A program made the translations under genes and the position numbers. The notes under the pieces were generated by a model. The model ran no database searches, was not told where the DNA came from, and saw nothing but the letters and a program-made list of their open reading frames with translations. This document shows, one piece after another, positions 10,998 through 20,505 of a stretch of DNA of 64,000 nt; position 1 is the first letter of the stretch; every line of letters begins with the position of its first letter. The DNA is from Siphonodentalium dalli (taxonomy: Eukaryota; Mollusca; Scaphopoda; Gadilida; Siphonodentaliidae). The stretch lies in contig CP136062.1 of assembly GCA_032622095.1 (NCBI GenBank), positions 19,533,739 through 19,597,738 on the forward strand, read 5' to 3'.

Positions 10998-11885
10998 ATG
11001 TCAATTAAAGTTATGTCAATGAACTGTCAAGGTCTGGGAGATCGCCACAAACGAAGAGATGTTTTTGAGTACTTAAAAAGTAAAAATGTCGATATATTAT
11101 GTTTACAAGATACTCATTTTGATACAAAACAGGAAAATTTTATTAGATCAGAATGGGGTTATGAATGCCATTTTTGCAATTATAACACGTCATCTCGCGG
11201 TGTGGCCATATTTTTAAGGAATACTTTTGAAAATAAAGTTCAAAATGTGAAACGAGATAAAAACGGTAACTTTTTAGCGATAGAAGTTATTATTAATGGT
11301 ACAGAATTTATATTGATAACGGTATATGGGCCCAATTCAGATACTCCAAATTTTTATGTTGATTTAAACACATACCTTAAAGAGAAAGATGATGCCAATT
11401 ACATTATATGTGGTGATTTTAATATTGTGCCAAATCAGGAACTTGATTCATATAACTATTTACACGTAAATAATCGAAATGCACGTAAAGTTCTTTTAAA
11501 GACAATTGAAGAAAGGAGTTTAATCGACGTTTGGAGATTACTCAATCAGAACATTAAACGTTATACGTGGCGAAAAAAGACACCTGTTAAACAAGCCAGA
11601 CTGGACTATTTTCTTGTGTCGAAACATATTTTATCTTTAATTGACAAAACAGGTATCGATCCTGGATATCGAACTGACCACTCTATTACCTGGCTGGAAA
11701 TCAATTTAAACGAGACCAAACGTGGCCGGGGTTACTGGAAATTTAACAATTCTCTACTTAAAAATGCAGAATATATTAAAGAAATAAATATAGTTATTGA
11801 AAAAATTGTAAACCAATATGCCATTAAAACTGAAAATAATGGAGAAAACAATAATTCTGAAATAAGTGATCAACTGTTTTTGTAA
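10998..11885 (+). CDS. LINE ORF2, N-terminal part: APE-type endonuclease
   Basis: Start taken at the Met before SIKVMSMNCQGLG, because the APE fold begins there; the open frame extends upstream to 10965. Visible motifs, in order, are NCQGLG (Asn ligand), LCLQDTHF (acidic residue in the usual LQET box, here Asp), VYGPNSD, CGDFNIVP (catalytic Asp and Asn), LDYFLVS, and TDHS (catalytic His, the usual SDH box). The enzyme nicks target DNA to prime reverse transcription. The frame ends at TAA 11883-11885, seven bases before the Met of the RT part in the same frame, so this stop interrupts one original protein and is not a natural gene end. Confidence 0.88.
   Translation: MSIKVMSMNCQGLGDRHKRRDVFEYLKSKNVDILCLQDTHFDTKQENFIRSEWGYECHFCNYNTSSRGVAIFLRNTFENKVQNVKRDKNGNFLAIEVIINGTEFILITVYGPNSDTPNFYVDLNTYLKEKDDANYIICGDFNIVPNQELDSYNYLHVNNRNARKVLLKTIEERSLIDVWRLLNQNIKRYTWRKKTPVKQARLDYFLVSKHILSLIDKTGIDPGYRTDHSITWLEINLNETKRGRGYWKFNNSLLKNAEYIKEINIVIEKIVNQYAIKTENNGENNNSEISDQLFL
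11883..11885 (+). pseudogene. In-frame premature stop in the LINE ORF2
   Basis: TAA lies between ...SDQLFL and TLLMEIRK. Both sides are in the same reading frame (10965 and 11892 differ by a multiple of three), so one base change is enough to explain it. A sequencing error or a read-through stop cannot be excluded. Confidence 0.85.
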
Positions 11886-11891
11886 ACTCTT

Positions 11892-14792
11892 TTGATGGAA
11901 ATAAGAAAAACTACAATCTCATTCAGTGCTAAACTTAATAAACATAGAAACAAAGAAGAAAGAACTTTGAGGGCTGAAATAGAAAAACACGAACAACTAA
12001 ATGAGATGACAACTCAAATGGAAATGCACATTGAACAATGCAAGAAAAAATTGGAAGAAATTCGTAAACACAAATTAGAAGGTATGTTGGTAAGATCACG
12101 AGCGAACTGGCTTAGTGAAGGTGAAAAACCTAGTAAATATTTTTTAAACTTAGAACAGAGACATTACATAAACAAAGCGATAAAGATATTAGAAACATCT
12201 GATGGAAAAATCGTTTCAAAGCAAGATGATATATTGTTGGAAGCCAGCAAATATTACGAACAGTTATACAAAAATAGAAACGAAGTAGTAACAATACAGG
12301 ATATTAAAAAATTAATTGATCCAGTAAATAAAAACCCGATTTCAAATCATATTTCCAGTAACGCGGCTAGTCAATTGGAACAGCCTATTACATATTCTGA
12401 AACTTTATCTTACTTAAAAACAATGAAAAATAACAAAAGTCCAGGCTCATCTGGGTTTACGGTTGAATTTTATAAAATGTTTTGGAAAAACATTGGAATC
12501 TACTTGATACGTTCTCTAAATTATGGTTTATCCAACGGTAAATTATCGTTGTCACAGAAACATGGAGTGGTCACTTTGATACCAAAAGACAATAAACCTC
12601 GACAATTTTTATCAAACTGGAGACCAATTTCCTTACTAAATGTTAGTTATAAAATTCTATCTGGTGTGTTGGCCAATCGTCTGAAGACAGTTTTACCGCA
12701 AGTTATACACGAAGATCAAAAAGGTTTTATGGCCGGGAGGTACATTGGAGAAAATATTAGATTAATTTCAGACGTGATCAATTTTACCAGAGAAAAGAAT
12801 ATTCCAGGCCTTTTGCTTCTTTTAGACTTTGAGAAAGCGTTTGATTCAATTTCTTGGTCATTCATGTCAAGTGTGCTAAAAATTTTCAAATTCAGTCCAA
12901 AATTTATCGGCTATATCCAAACGTTATACAATGGTATCAATTCAAATTTGAATATTAATGGAAATATATCTCCAGCGTTTTGCATCCAGAGAGGCTGTCG
13001 CCAAGGAGATCCAATATCTCCGTATATTTTTTTATTATGTGCAGAAATATTAAGTATGTCTGTAAGGAATTGCAAAACTATTAAGGGCATCAAAATTGGT
13101 GATGCGGAAATCAAGATAACACAATACGCGGATGACTCAACTTTGCTTTTAGATGGCGATCCCCTGTCTCTTGACAGTACATTTCAGTTGCTAGAAAGGT
13201 TTTGGTCTATTTCAGGTTTAAAGATTAATTATAACAAAACGTTTGCGGTGTGGATTGGTAGTAAACATGATTGTACTGAAGTCATATGCGATAGATGGAA
13301 AATTCAGTGGAATCCAACTTCTTTCAGATTACTAGGCATTACATTCTGTCTGAAGGAACACAATATGTTTATCAATAATTATGAAACAACTATGGTTAAG
13401 ATAGACAACATGCTAAATATGTGGTCTAAACGGAACTTAACTCCTCTTGGTCGTATTACTGTTATAAAGTCACTGATTTTATCAAAATTATCTTTCCTTT
13501 TTCAAACAATTCCTAATCCCAGTGGTGAATTCATTAAATCGTTAACCACAAAACTATATAACTTCATTTGGAACAGCAAAGTGGACAGAATCTCCAGGAA
13601 ACAACTACGAGGGTCATATTCAGTTGGTGGGTGTAAAATGGTTGACATAGTGAATTTTATGTGTTCAATGAAATTATCTTGGATAAAGAAACTTATTTTT
13701 AAAACATGTAACTGGGCGAATATTTTTAATGAAAATAATCAACATCTACCTGAAAGATGGTTTCTATCAAATCCAAAACAACTAAGAAACTACATTAAGA
13801 ATATTTCCGATCCTTTCTGGATAGAAGTAATAGAATCGTGGGCCAAATTTTGCACCATAATATCTCCCACAAACCCATCGCAGTGCTACAGCAATATAAT
13901 TAACGATAACCCAAATATTAGTTTGAATGGAAAAACAATACAATGTAGCGGATTAGAAAAGAAGGGCATTTATCTGGTCAACGATATAATAAATGACGAT
14001 GGAGTTTTACTAACAAGAGATGAATACGAACGAAAAAATCAAATTAAAATAGACTTTTTATCATATAGCAGAATATTCAGACATGTAAAAAAGTTTCTTA
14101 ACGAACGCATAGAAAGCGGGCCATTCAAACCTCTACCAAGACCTATTATGCCTTTTCAATTATTCAGGATATCTAATTTGGAAACGAAAGATACATATAG
14201 TATATTTACTAACAACGAAACTATTTCCCACAAATATAAAGACAAATGGTCATCAGATCTGATGGAAACAATGGGGGATGATGAGTGGTCAAGAATCTTA
14301 GAAAATCCTTTCAAATGTTGCACAAGTACGAAATACCGATGGTTTCAATACCGTATTAATACTAGAATTATGGGAACTAAGTCATTAATGAAAAAAATGA
14401 AACAAATTGATAACGATGCATGCACTTTCTGTGGAAGCGAAACTGAAACTATTAAACACATATTTTGGGAATGCGAGATAATAAATAAATCATGGCAACA
14501 AATACAAAACTGGATATTCAGAAAAACCTCAACGAGATTAAATTTAAATTTATCTATGGTTTTGCTTGGACATAAACGCGATATTCCAGAAGACAATCTT
14601 CTTAGATTCTTATTAATATTAATCAAATTTAATATTTATAGATCAAAAATGATGGGAAAACTTCCAACAATGGAGAGCATACAACAGGAATTAAAAACAT
14701 ATTATGCCTCAGAAAAACTTGCGTTTTATACTCTATGTCGGTACAAATCATTTAACAACCGCTGGTTATCCTGGATCAACCTTGTTACTTGA
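11892..14792 (+). CDS. LINE ORF2, C-terminal part: reverse transcriptase and Cys/His motif
   Basis: 966 residues in the same frame as the endonuclease; together with it about 1264-1275 codons, close to the usual ORF2 size of Tx1-type elements. An N-terminal Lys/Glu-rich, probably coiled region precedes KSPGSSGFTVEFYK, NWRPISLLNVSYKI, FEKAFDSISW (catalytic Asp, near 12828-12845), GCRQGDPISPYIF and YADDS (13125-13139, the catalytic Asp pair). The thumb region follows. Near the C-terminus, CTFCGSETETIKHIFWEC is a CX2C-H-C zinc-binding motif of the zf-RVT kind. No other stop or frameshift occurs to the TGA at 14790-14792. All catalytic residues seen are intact, so loss of function rests on the upstream stop. 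Confidence 0.93.
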   Translation: MMEIRKTTISFSAKLNKHRNKEERTLRAEIEKHEQLNEMTTQMEMHIEQCKKKLEEIRKHKLEGMLVRSRANWLSEGEKPSKYFLNLEQRHYINKAIKILETSDGKIVSKQDDILLEASKYYEQLYKNRNEVVTIQDIKKLIDPVNKNPISNHISSNAASQLEQPITYSETLSYLKTMKNNKSPGSSGFTVEFYKMFWKNIGIYLIRSLNYGLSNGKLSLSQKHGVVTLIPKDNKPRQFLSNWRPISLLNVSYKILSGVLANRLKTVLPQVIHEDQKGFMAGRYIGENIRLISDVINFTREKNIPGLLLLLDFEKAFDSISWSFMSSVLKIFKFSPKFIGYIQTLYNGINSNLNINGNISPAFCIQRGCRQGDPISPYIFLLCAEILSMSVRNCKTIKGIKIGDAEIKITQYADDSTLLLDGDPLSLDSTFQLLERFWSISGLKINYNKTFAVWIGSKHDCTEVICDRWKIQWNPTSFRLLGITFCLKEHNMFINNYETTMVKIDNMLNMWSKRNLTPLGRITVIKSLILSKLSFLFQTIPNPSGEFIKSLTTKLYNFIWNSKVDRISRKQLRGSYSVGGCKMVDIVNFMCSMKLSWIKKLIFKTCNWANIFNENNQHLPERWFLSNPKQLRNYIKNISDPFWIEVIESWAKFCTIISPTNPSQCYSNIINDNPNISLNGKTIQCSGLEKKGIYLVNDIINDDGVLLTRDEYERKNQIKIDFLSYSRIFRHVKKFLNERIESGPFKPLPRPIMPFQLFRISNLETKDTYSIFTNNETISHKYKDKWSSDLMETMGDDEWSRILENPFKCCTSTKYRWFQYRINTRIMGTKSLMKKMKQIDNDACTFCGSETETIKHIFWECEIINKSWQQIQNWIFRKTSTRLNLNLSMVLLGHKRDIPEDNLLRFLLILIKFNIYRSKMMGKLPTMESIQQELKTYYASEKLAFYTLCRYKSFNNRWLSWINLVT

Positions 14793-15277
14793 ATAAGCAT
14801 AAAATATGTAAAAGCAATAAACCCATTCCACGCCGCAAAATTAAAGTTAAAATTAATTAAACAAAAAATTAAAAATAACTTTAAATTAAATTAAGCACTT
14901 TTTAATAAAGATTATTGTAGTACACTACTATTCATATGTAAGAAAAGAAAAGCCAATACCTAAAAAAGCAACCAACTAACCATCAACTGTACCACATATT
15001 GACAATACATTAACGCACTGACTCAAACACTACTTAACTTTTATGCCACATGACATTAATTTACAAAACAAACTTGAACTATACATTTTCTCTCTCCCCT
15101 CTCTTCTCTCTCACAACTCTATCACTTTTCATAAAGGGAAACCTCTCCCTAAAAAAAAAAACGAAATTAAACATGCTATACTGACATCCCCTCCTTGGCT
15201 TTAAAATATGATTGTCCCTGTTTTTTTGTTGATGTCATTTTGTATAATACATGTAATATTATGCTTGTTTTGATTTC

Positions 15278-15286
15278 AATAAAAAT

Positions 15287-15321
<35 letters not shown>
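15278..15321 (+). terminator. LINE polyadenylation signal and poly(A) tail
   Basis: AATAAA at 15278-15283 is followed by a 31-base run of A (15291-15321), then directly by the target-site duplication. Confidence 0.9.
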
Positions 15322-15324
<3 letters not shown>

Positions 15325-15336
15325 GTCACGTTACGT
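15322..15336 (+). repeat. Right target-site duplication of the LINE
   Basis: ATAGTCACGTTACGT, identical over 15 bp to 10375-10389. Confidence 0.93.
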
Positions 15337-15870
15337 AATATTTTATCACGTGATACTTGTACTTATATGTCTATGGTATTACTATAGTATACCGTATATC
15401 AATTGCTATTCCTTTCTATATAATCCTGGTGCCATCTATAGAGATAGATAATTTCATACCCCCCCCCCCCCCCCAATTTTATATCATTGCTGCTTTAGTA
15501 CAGTCGCGATGCAACATCGCTCCACTAATTTATGTCAGTTCATCGGTACAAACCACTTTTTCTCCGAGTCCATATAACCAACCCAACATCTTATAGAAGT
15601 CCATAAATGACTATTCTGGCACTATATAGAGATGAATAAGATTCTGACACCACCCTATTTTATAGCCTTGTTGCAACAGTAGAGTTCAGATGCATAATAT
15701 GTCAACATTGGTCGTTATCGCTCTACAATTTTATATCGGTTCAACCCTTAGTTCCCTGTATCGCCCACCCTCCCTCAATTTATTTTTTCAGTTGTATTAT
15801 AGTCTCGTTACGTACACATTTTATCTTTTGTAACTTTTGCTTCAACGCGTTGAGTTCCGCTGCAGACAAT
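15337..15870. repeat. Continuation of the repeat field interrupted by the LINE
   Basis: It contains diverged copies of the left-flank words: CCATATAACCAACCCAAC near 15570, CAACATTGGTCGTTATCGC near 15702 and TATAGTCTCGTTACGTA near 15798. The last one is a related uninterrupted unit. A C-homopolymer of 17 bases is at 15458-15474. Confidence 0.75.
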
Positions 15871-16058
15871 ATAAAACTGACAACATTTTGAAATGTAAGC
15901 AGGCTTCAAACTCATCTTATCCAAGAAAAACTCTGGTTACATATATAAAGAAATTTGTGTATAAGGTGTACGCGCATTTGTTGCATTAAAAACAAAAGGT
16001 CCCAAGTCAAGGTCCAAATCCACAACACACTGATGTGAGGTTTAACTCCATCTACATA

Positions 16059-16536
16059 CAGTAATGTCCAAAGTAATTGATCACTTAACCACAGCAAAAT
16101 AATGGGTATTTTTTCATGATTTTAAATCCTGAAAATTACCCATAATTCTGCTGTGGTTAAGTGGTCAATTACTTTGGGCATTACTGTAACCAATATAAGG
16201 ATTTGAGGTGTAATGATAACTCAATTCTCATACAGTAATGTCCAAAGTAATTGACCACTTAACCGCAACATAATAATTGGTAATTTGTCAGGATTTTAAA
16301 TGCTGAAAAAATACCCATAATTCTGCTGTGGTTAAGTGGTCAATTACTTTGGGCATTACTGTAACCAATATAAGGATTTGAGGTGTAATGATAACTCAAT
16401 CCTCATACAGTAATGTACAAAGTAATTGACCACTTATCCACAGCAGAATAATGGGTAATTTTTCAGGATTTTAAATCCTGAAAAATTACCAATAATTCTG
16501 ATATGGTTAAGTGGTCAATTACTTTGGGCATTACTG
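16059..16536. repeat. Tandem array of three 128-bp palindromic MITE-like units (period 175 bp)
   Basis: Units at 16059-16186, 16233-16361 and 16408-16536 each start CAGTAATGTCCAAAGTAATT (third: CAGTAATGTAC) and end with AATTACTTTGGGCATTACTG. Each is flanked by TA. Almost the entire unit is one inverted repeat with arms of about 60 bp meeting at GGATTTTAAATCC. TA flanks and CAGT ends fit a Tc1/mariner-type foldback MITE. The 46-bp spacers are also alike, so the array arose by tandem duplication of unit plus spacer, not by three insertions. Confidence 0.87.
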
Positions 16537-16939
16537 TAACCAATTTAATGATGTTAGGTTTAATGATAACTCCATCCACATAACTAATAAATATGTGTGA
16601 AAATTAAACAAACAAAAATAAATTCCATGATGGCGTCCAATATGGACTGCCTAATTCTTCTCCAAAACATGTATATTGAATATATGGTTGTTTATTGGGG
16701 GAAACCGATTATTTCAATGATATTTTCATTAACTGCATGGGATCCAAAACCCGACTTACGGGAGCCCGCTTCGTGCGCGACTGTATCTTAAGCATATGTG
16801 CATATTTAATGAGCCAACAATTGGAACCCCAATAGCGAAGATTGGCACGTCGCCCCTGAGCATAGACATCATTGATGATCTCTATGGGAATCAAAATTGA
16901 CATTTAATAGACAATTTCGATTAACCGCAATAACTTAAA

Positions 16940-17340
16940 GAATCTCTAATTACGCTTCAGCCCAATCCGAAAAGAGGGTCCCCATCTCAACAGATTCCAA
17001 CAACAACAATCCGATCAGAGGGTCCTATATTACTATTTCTTTGGCTTTGGGGTTAAAAAATATTTGATTCGAGTCGAGGAACCCATCAAACAAAGCTCAG
17101 AGTTATAAGATATTGATTTTTGAAATTTGTTAATTGCTCGAGATGGGTACTAATAACTGCCGTCAATTTGGTAACTTGCTCGAGATTTTACGCCAAAACT
17201 CTATTCAAACAGACAAGGATGGATAACTCTATAATCAAGTGGTAATAATAACGAAAGTGTGACTCTCTTCTGGGCCAGAAAGAATTTCCGATAATGAAAA
17301 ATAATAGATTTCTAAAATCGATATCTTTTAAGCACAATTA
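16940..17340. repeat. Foldback repeat family F1, copy 1 (partial)
   Basis: It contains the family words CAGATTCCAACAACAACAAT, TATTACTATTTCTTTGGCTT, ATTTGATTCGAGTCGAGGAA and TAATTGCTCGAGATG. The right inverted end is missing. Related copies are at 17583, 30665, 36607 and 54715. Confidence 0.8.
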
Positions 17341-17582
17341 GCTCTTCTTGCGCTTAATTATAAAAAGTTATAATTGTATTGTAACTATTGGTTTGTCCTT
17401 TAATATTTCCATACATCATGCCCACATATATTATAAAAGAATAGTACTATTATTAATGGTGTTCATGGTAGTTAATACTACCTTACCGTCAAATTCTAGC
17501 ATGGTTAGTTTCAAAATCACAACGTTACTTGTTATTACTATTTGTGTGTATTGTATATGTACATCAGTCATCAGTTGATAAA

Positions 17583-18077
17583 CTTAAAGATTCTCAATCC
17601 GAACAGAGGGTCCCCATCTCAACAGATTCCAACAACAACAATCCGATCTGAGGGTCCTATATTACTATTTCTTTGGCTTTGGGGGTAACAAATATTTGAT
17701 TCGAGTCGAGGAACCCATCAAACAAAGCTCAGAGTTATTAGATATTGATTTTTGAAATTTGTTAATTGCTCGAGATGAGTACTAATAACTGACGTCAATT
17801 TGGTAACCTGCTCGAGATTTGTACACCGAAACTCAATTCAAACAGACAAGGATGGATAACTCTATAATCAAGTGGTAATCAAAACGCAATTTTGCCTGAG
17901 ATCTGGGTCAGAAAGTATTCCCGATAATGAAAAATAACAGATTTCTAACAAATTGATATCTAACAAATCTGAGCTTTGATGGGTGACTTCCTCGACTCGA
18001 ATCAAATATTTTTGACCCCCGAAGCCATTGAAATAGTAATTGAGAGGAGTTTTATCGCATTGAGTACCTTTAAGCAC
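17583..18077. repeat. Foldback repeat family F1, copy 2
   Basis: The left end AAAGATTCTCAATCCG and the right end GCATTGAGTACCTTTAA are imperfect inverted complements. The arms (about 110 bp) include TTTCTTTGGCTT and GATTCGAGTCGAGGAACCCA on the left, and their complements near 17975-18050. The open frames at 17868-18161 are only arm translations. Confidence 0.82.
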
Positions 18078-18279
18078 ATCCTGGTTGAATATCTACCATA
18101 TATGGTGGGTTCTCACATTCAAGCTGTTGGTGTCATTCATGTTATTTTGCATGCGAAGTGATAGACCCCCCCCCATAGCTTATCAATACCACTCAGGACA
18201 GTGGGTGTTTTTCCTCAATTAATTGAATTTCTTGTTAAGAGTGTATGCCCGTAACGTAATCTTGTGTAACGTGTTTACG

Positions 18280-18845
18280 TTACACTCACACAAATCGGAG
18301 TCCGTATAGCTACTATATAGTAGTTATATATGTACATATATGTGTTACACCTATAGGCTATTGGTGTAATATAGTAGATATACCGTATTTAGGGCCTATC
18401 GTGGAACTGCTATATCGCATTCAGGATAAGCCAAATTACCCCCCTGTTATCTGAGACACGCTCACGTCAGAGGGCGCAGTCGCAGACCACGAGGAATTTC
18501 TTTTCAAGAAGCCATTGTTATAATTCATTATAATCGACTAATCGTTGTATGAATTACCCTGGATTAACCGAATTAGAGGTGTTGTGAAAAGTAAACGCAG
18601 GAATCTAAGACAAGACAAGAAAGATGGATGCTTCGCCATGTTCCGCACACTTGGCATTAATAGTCCTGTTCAACATTAAAATTAGTTTACTTACTTTATA
18701 GCACTATAGTTAGGTACTATATAGTGCCTATGAAGATGCTATATAGTACCAACTTAGGTACTATATAATACCTAACTTAGGTGCTAAATAGTATATACTT
18801 TTAATAGGTACTATATAGTAGCTGTATAGCTACTATATATAGCTA
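18280..18845. repeat. Array of short palindromes around GGTACTATATAGTACC
   Basis: Many copies of TACTATATAGTACCT and GCTACTATATAGTAGC, self-complementary 14-16 bp words, with variable spacing. The same motif resumes at 20265-20465, on the other side of a 1.4-kb insertion-like block. Confidence 0.8.
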
Positions 18846-18849
18846 ATTT

Positions 18850-20262
18850 TGTGACCCGACTTCGTCCGGGCTTTGACCTTGAATTGACCATTTTGAAGGT
18901 CAAGGTCAGGTCGGGGTCACGATTTGGCCCGTCGAAAACACTCCCCCGATAAAAGTATCCGTAGGTATAAAATTTCGTCGAAATCCGTTATTTTTTTAAT
19001 TTAATTTGAGTTAATTCTGCCTTTATAATCAAGAGACATGATGGTACCCGTCCCGTGATGGTACCCGTCCCTAAAAGAGGTACGTTTGTGGGTACCCGTT
19101 TCAATGTGAAGATCACCTCGGGCGGAAAGCCCTAAGTACGTCACACAACACGCTCATGTCTGGATACAGTCTTACACTCACACGCCCAGACCCAGACGTA
19201 ATAATCACATTACACACATACGCTCTTTATCGACGACAATGTGGATACGAACGCTCTTTAACTATCGACGCGATTAACCCCACCGTGCCAATGGCGGTAA
19301 TTTGTGTGACTGTGAGTGGAGAAGGAGTGCTCTGACGTTCTCAAAAGCGGTGCGATGTCACTCCATCTGGGATTTTACCCTTAGATAGGAAGTTTGGGCT
19401 CAATCCTTCCAGCAGTTTTCGAGGCCATCGCGAACACACACACAGACAGATCTTTCAAAATATATAATAGACTAGAAGGGTGACCCGACTTCGTCCGGGC
19501 TGTTCCCCTCTGCTTTCATCCGTCGAAAGGCGTCCGGGCTTTGAACTTGAATTGACCATTTTGAAGGTCAAGGACAGGTCGGGGTCACGATTTGACCCGT
19601 CGAAAACACTCCCCCGATAAAAATATCCCTAGGTATAACATTTCGTCGAAATCCGTTAATGCCTTTTTAATTCTGCCTTTAAATGACGGTACCCGTCCCG
19701 TGATCGTACCCGTCCCTAAAAGAGGTACGTTTGTGTGTACCCGTTTCAAGGTGAAGATCACCTCGGGCGGAAAGCCATAAGTACGTCACACAACACGCTC
19801 ATGTCTGGATACAGTATTACACGCACATGCCCAGACCCAGACGTAAGAATCACATTACGAACATACGCTCTTTATCGACGACACTGTGGATACGAACGCT
19901 CTTTAACTATCAACGCGATTAACCACACCGTGCCAATGGCGGTAATTTTTGTGACTGTGGGTGGAGAATGGGTCCAGACATAATAATCACATTACACACA
20001 TACGCTCTTTATCGACGACACTGCGGATACGAACGCTCTTTAACTATCAACGCGATTAACCACACCGTGCCAATGGCGGTAATTTTTGTGACTGGGATGG
20101 AGAATGGGTGCTCTGACGTTCTCAAAAGCGGTGCGGTGCCACTTTATCTGGGATTTTACCCTTGGATAGGAAGTTTGGGCTCAATCCGTCCGGCCGTTTT
20201 CGAGTCCATCGCGAACACACACACAGACAGACAGAAGTTCCAAATATATAATAGATTAAGTA
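18850..20262. repeat. Direct duplication of a non-coding dispersed element, about 620 and 780 bp
   Basis: Copy 1 (18850-19475) and copy 2 (19481-20255) both start GTGACCCGACTTCGTCCGGG, continue with CTTGAATTGACCATTTTGAA, CACTCCCCCGATAAA and ACGCTCTTTATCGACGACA, and end with ACACACACAGACAGA. Copy 2 has an additional internal duplication of about 130 bp (19850-19965 and 19980-20095). The ORFs at 19592-20270 merely cross it. Family unknown. Confidence 0.85.
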
Positions 20263-20264
20263 CT

Positions 20265-20465
20265 TTATAGTAGCTATATTATATATGTACTATATAGTAC
20301 CTAAAGTTAGGTACTAACCCAGTGGTAAGGATAGTACGTAGATAGGTACTATATAGTACCTAAAGTTAGGCACTAACCCAGTGGTAAGGATAGTACGTAG
20401 ATAGGTACTATATAGTACCTAAAGTTAGCACTAACCCAGTGGTAAGGATAGTATAGTAGCTTTAG
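20265..20465. repeat. Tandem repeat, about 60-bp units with the TACTATATAGTACC palindrome
   Basis: Three units contain GGTACTATATAGTACCTAAA and ACCCAGTGGTAAGGATAGTA; spacing is 61 then 57 bp. Confidence 0.88.
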
Positions 20466-20505
20466 TTTTTAAGAGTGTACGGTACGAACATATCATCATC
20501 AGCTA

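Larger units (their letters stand above)
10390..15321 (+). mobile_element. L1/Tx1-type LINE retrotransposon, 4.9 kb, one internal stop
   Basis: A non-LTR retrotransposon bounded by an exact 15-bp target-site duplication. Order: about 600 bp of 5' leader, one long coding frame (endonuclease, reverse transcriptase, C-terminal cysteine/histidine motif), about 500 bp of 3' UTR, AATAAA and a pure poly(A) tail (15291-15321). Coding style and the CRQGDPISPY and YADDS motifs resemble the L1/Tx1 group. No ORF1 (nucleic-acid chaperone) is seen before the endonuclease, which is unusual for this group. The element sits in the ferroxidase intron in antisense orientation to that gene. The perfect duplication and poly(A) tract suggest a rather young insertion. 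Confidence 0.95.

Noticed and set aside
10816-11022. Possible ORF1 of the LINE
   Set aside because: A 68-residue hydrophobic peptide without zinc knuckle, RRM or coiled coil, overlapping the endonuclease start in another frame.
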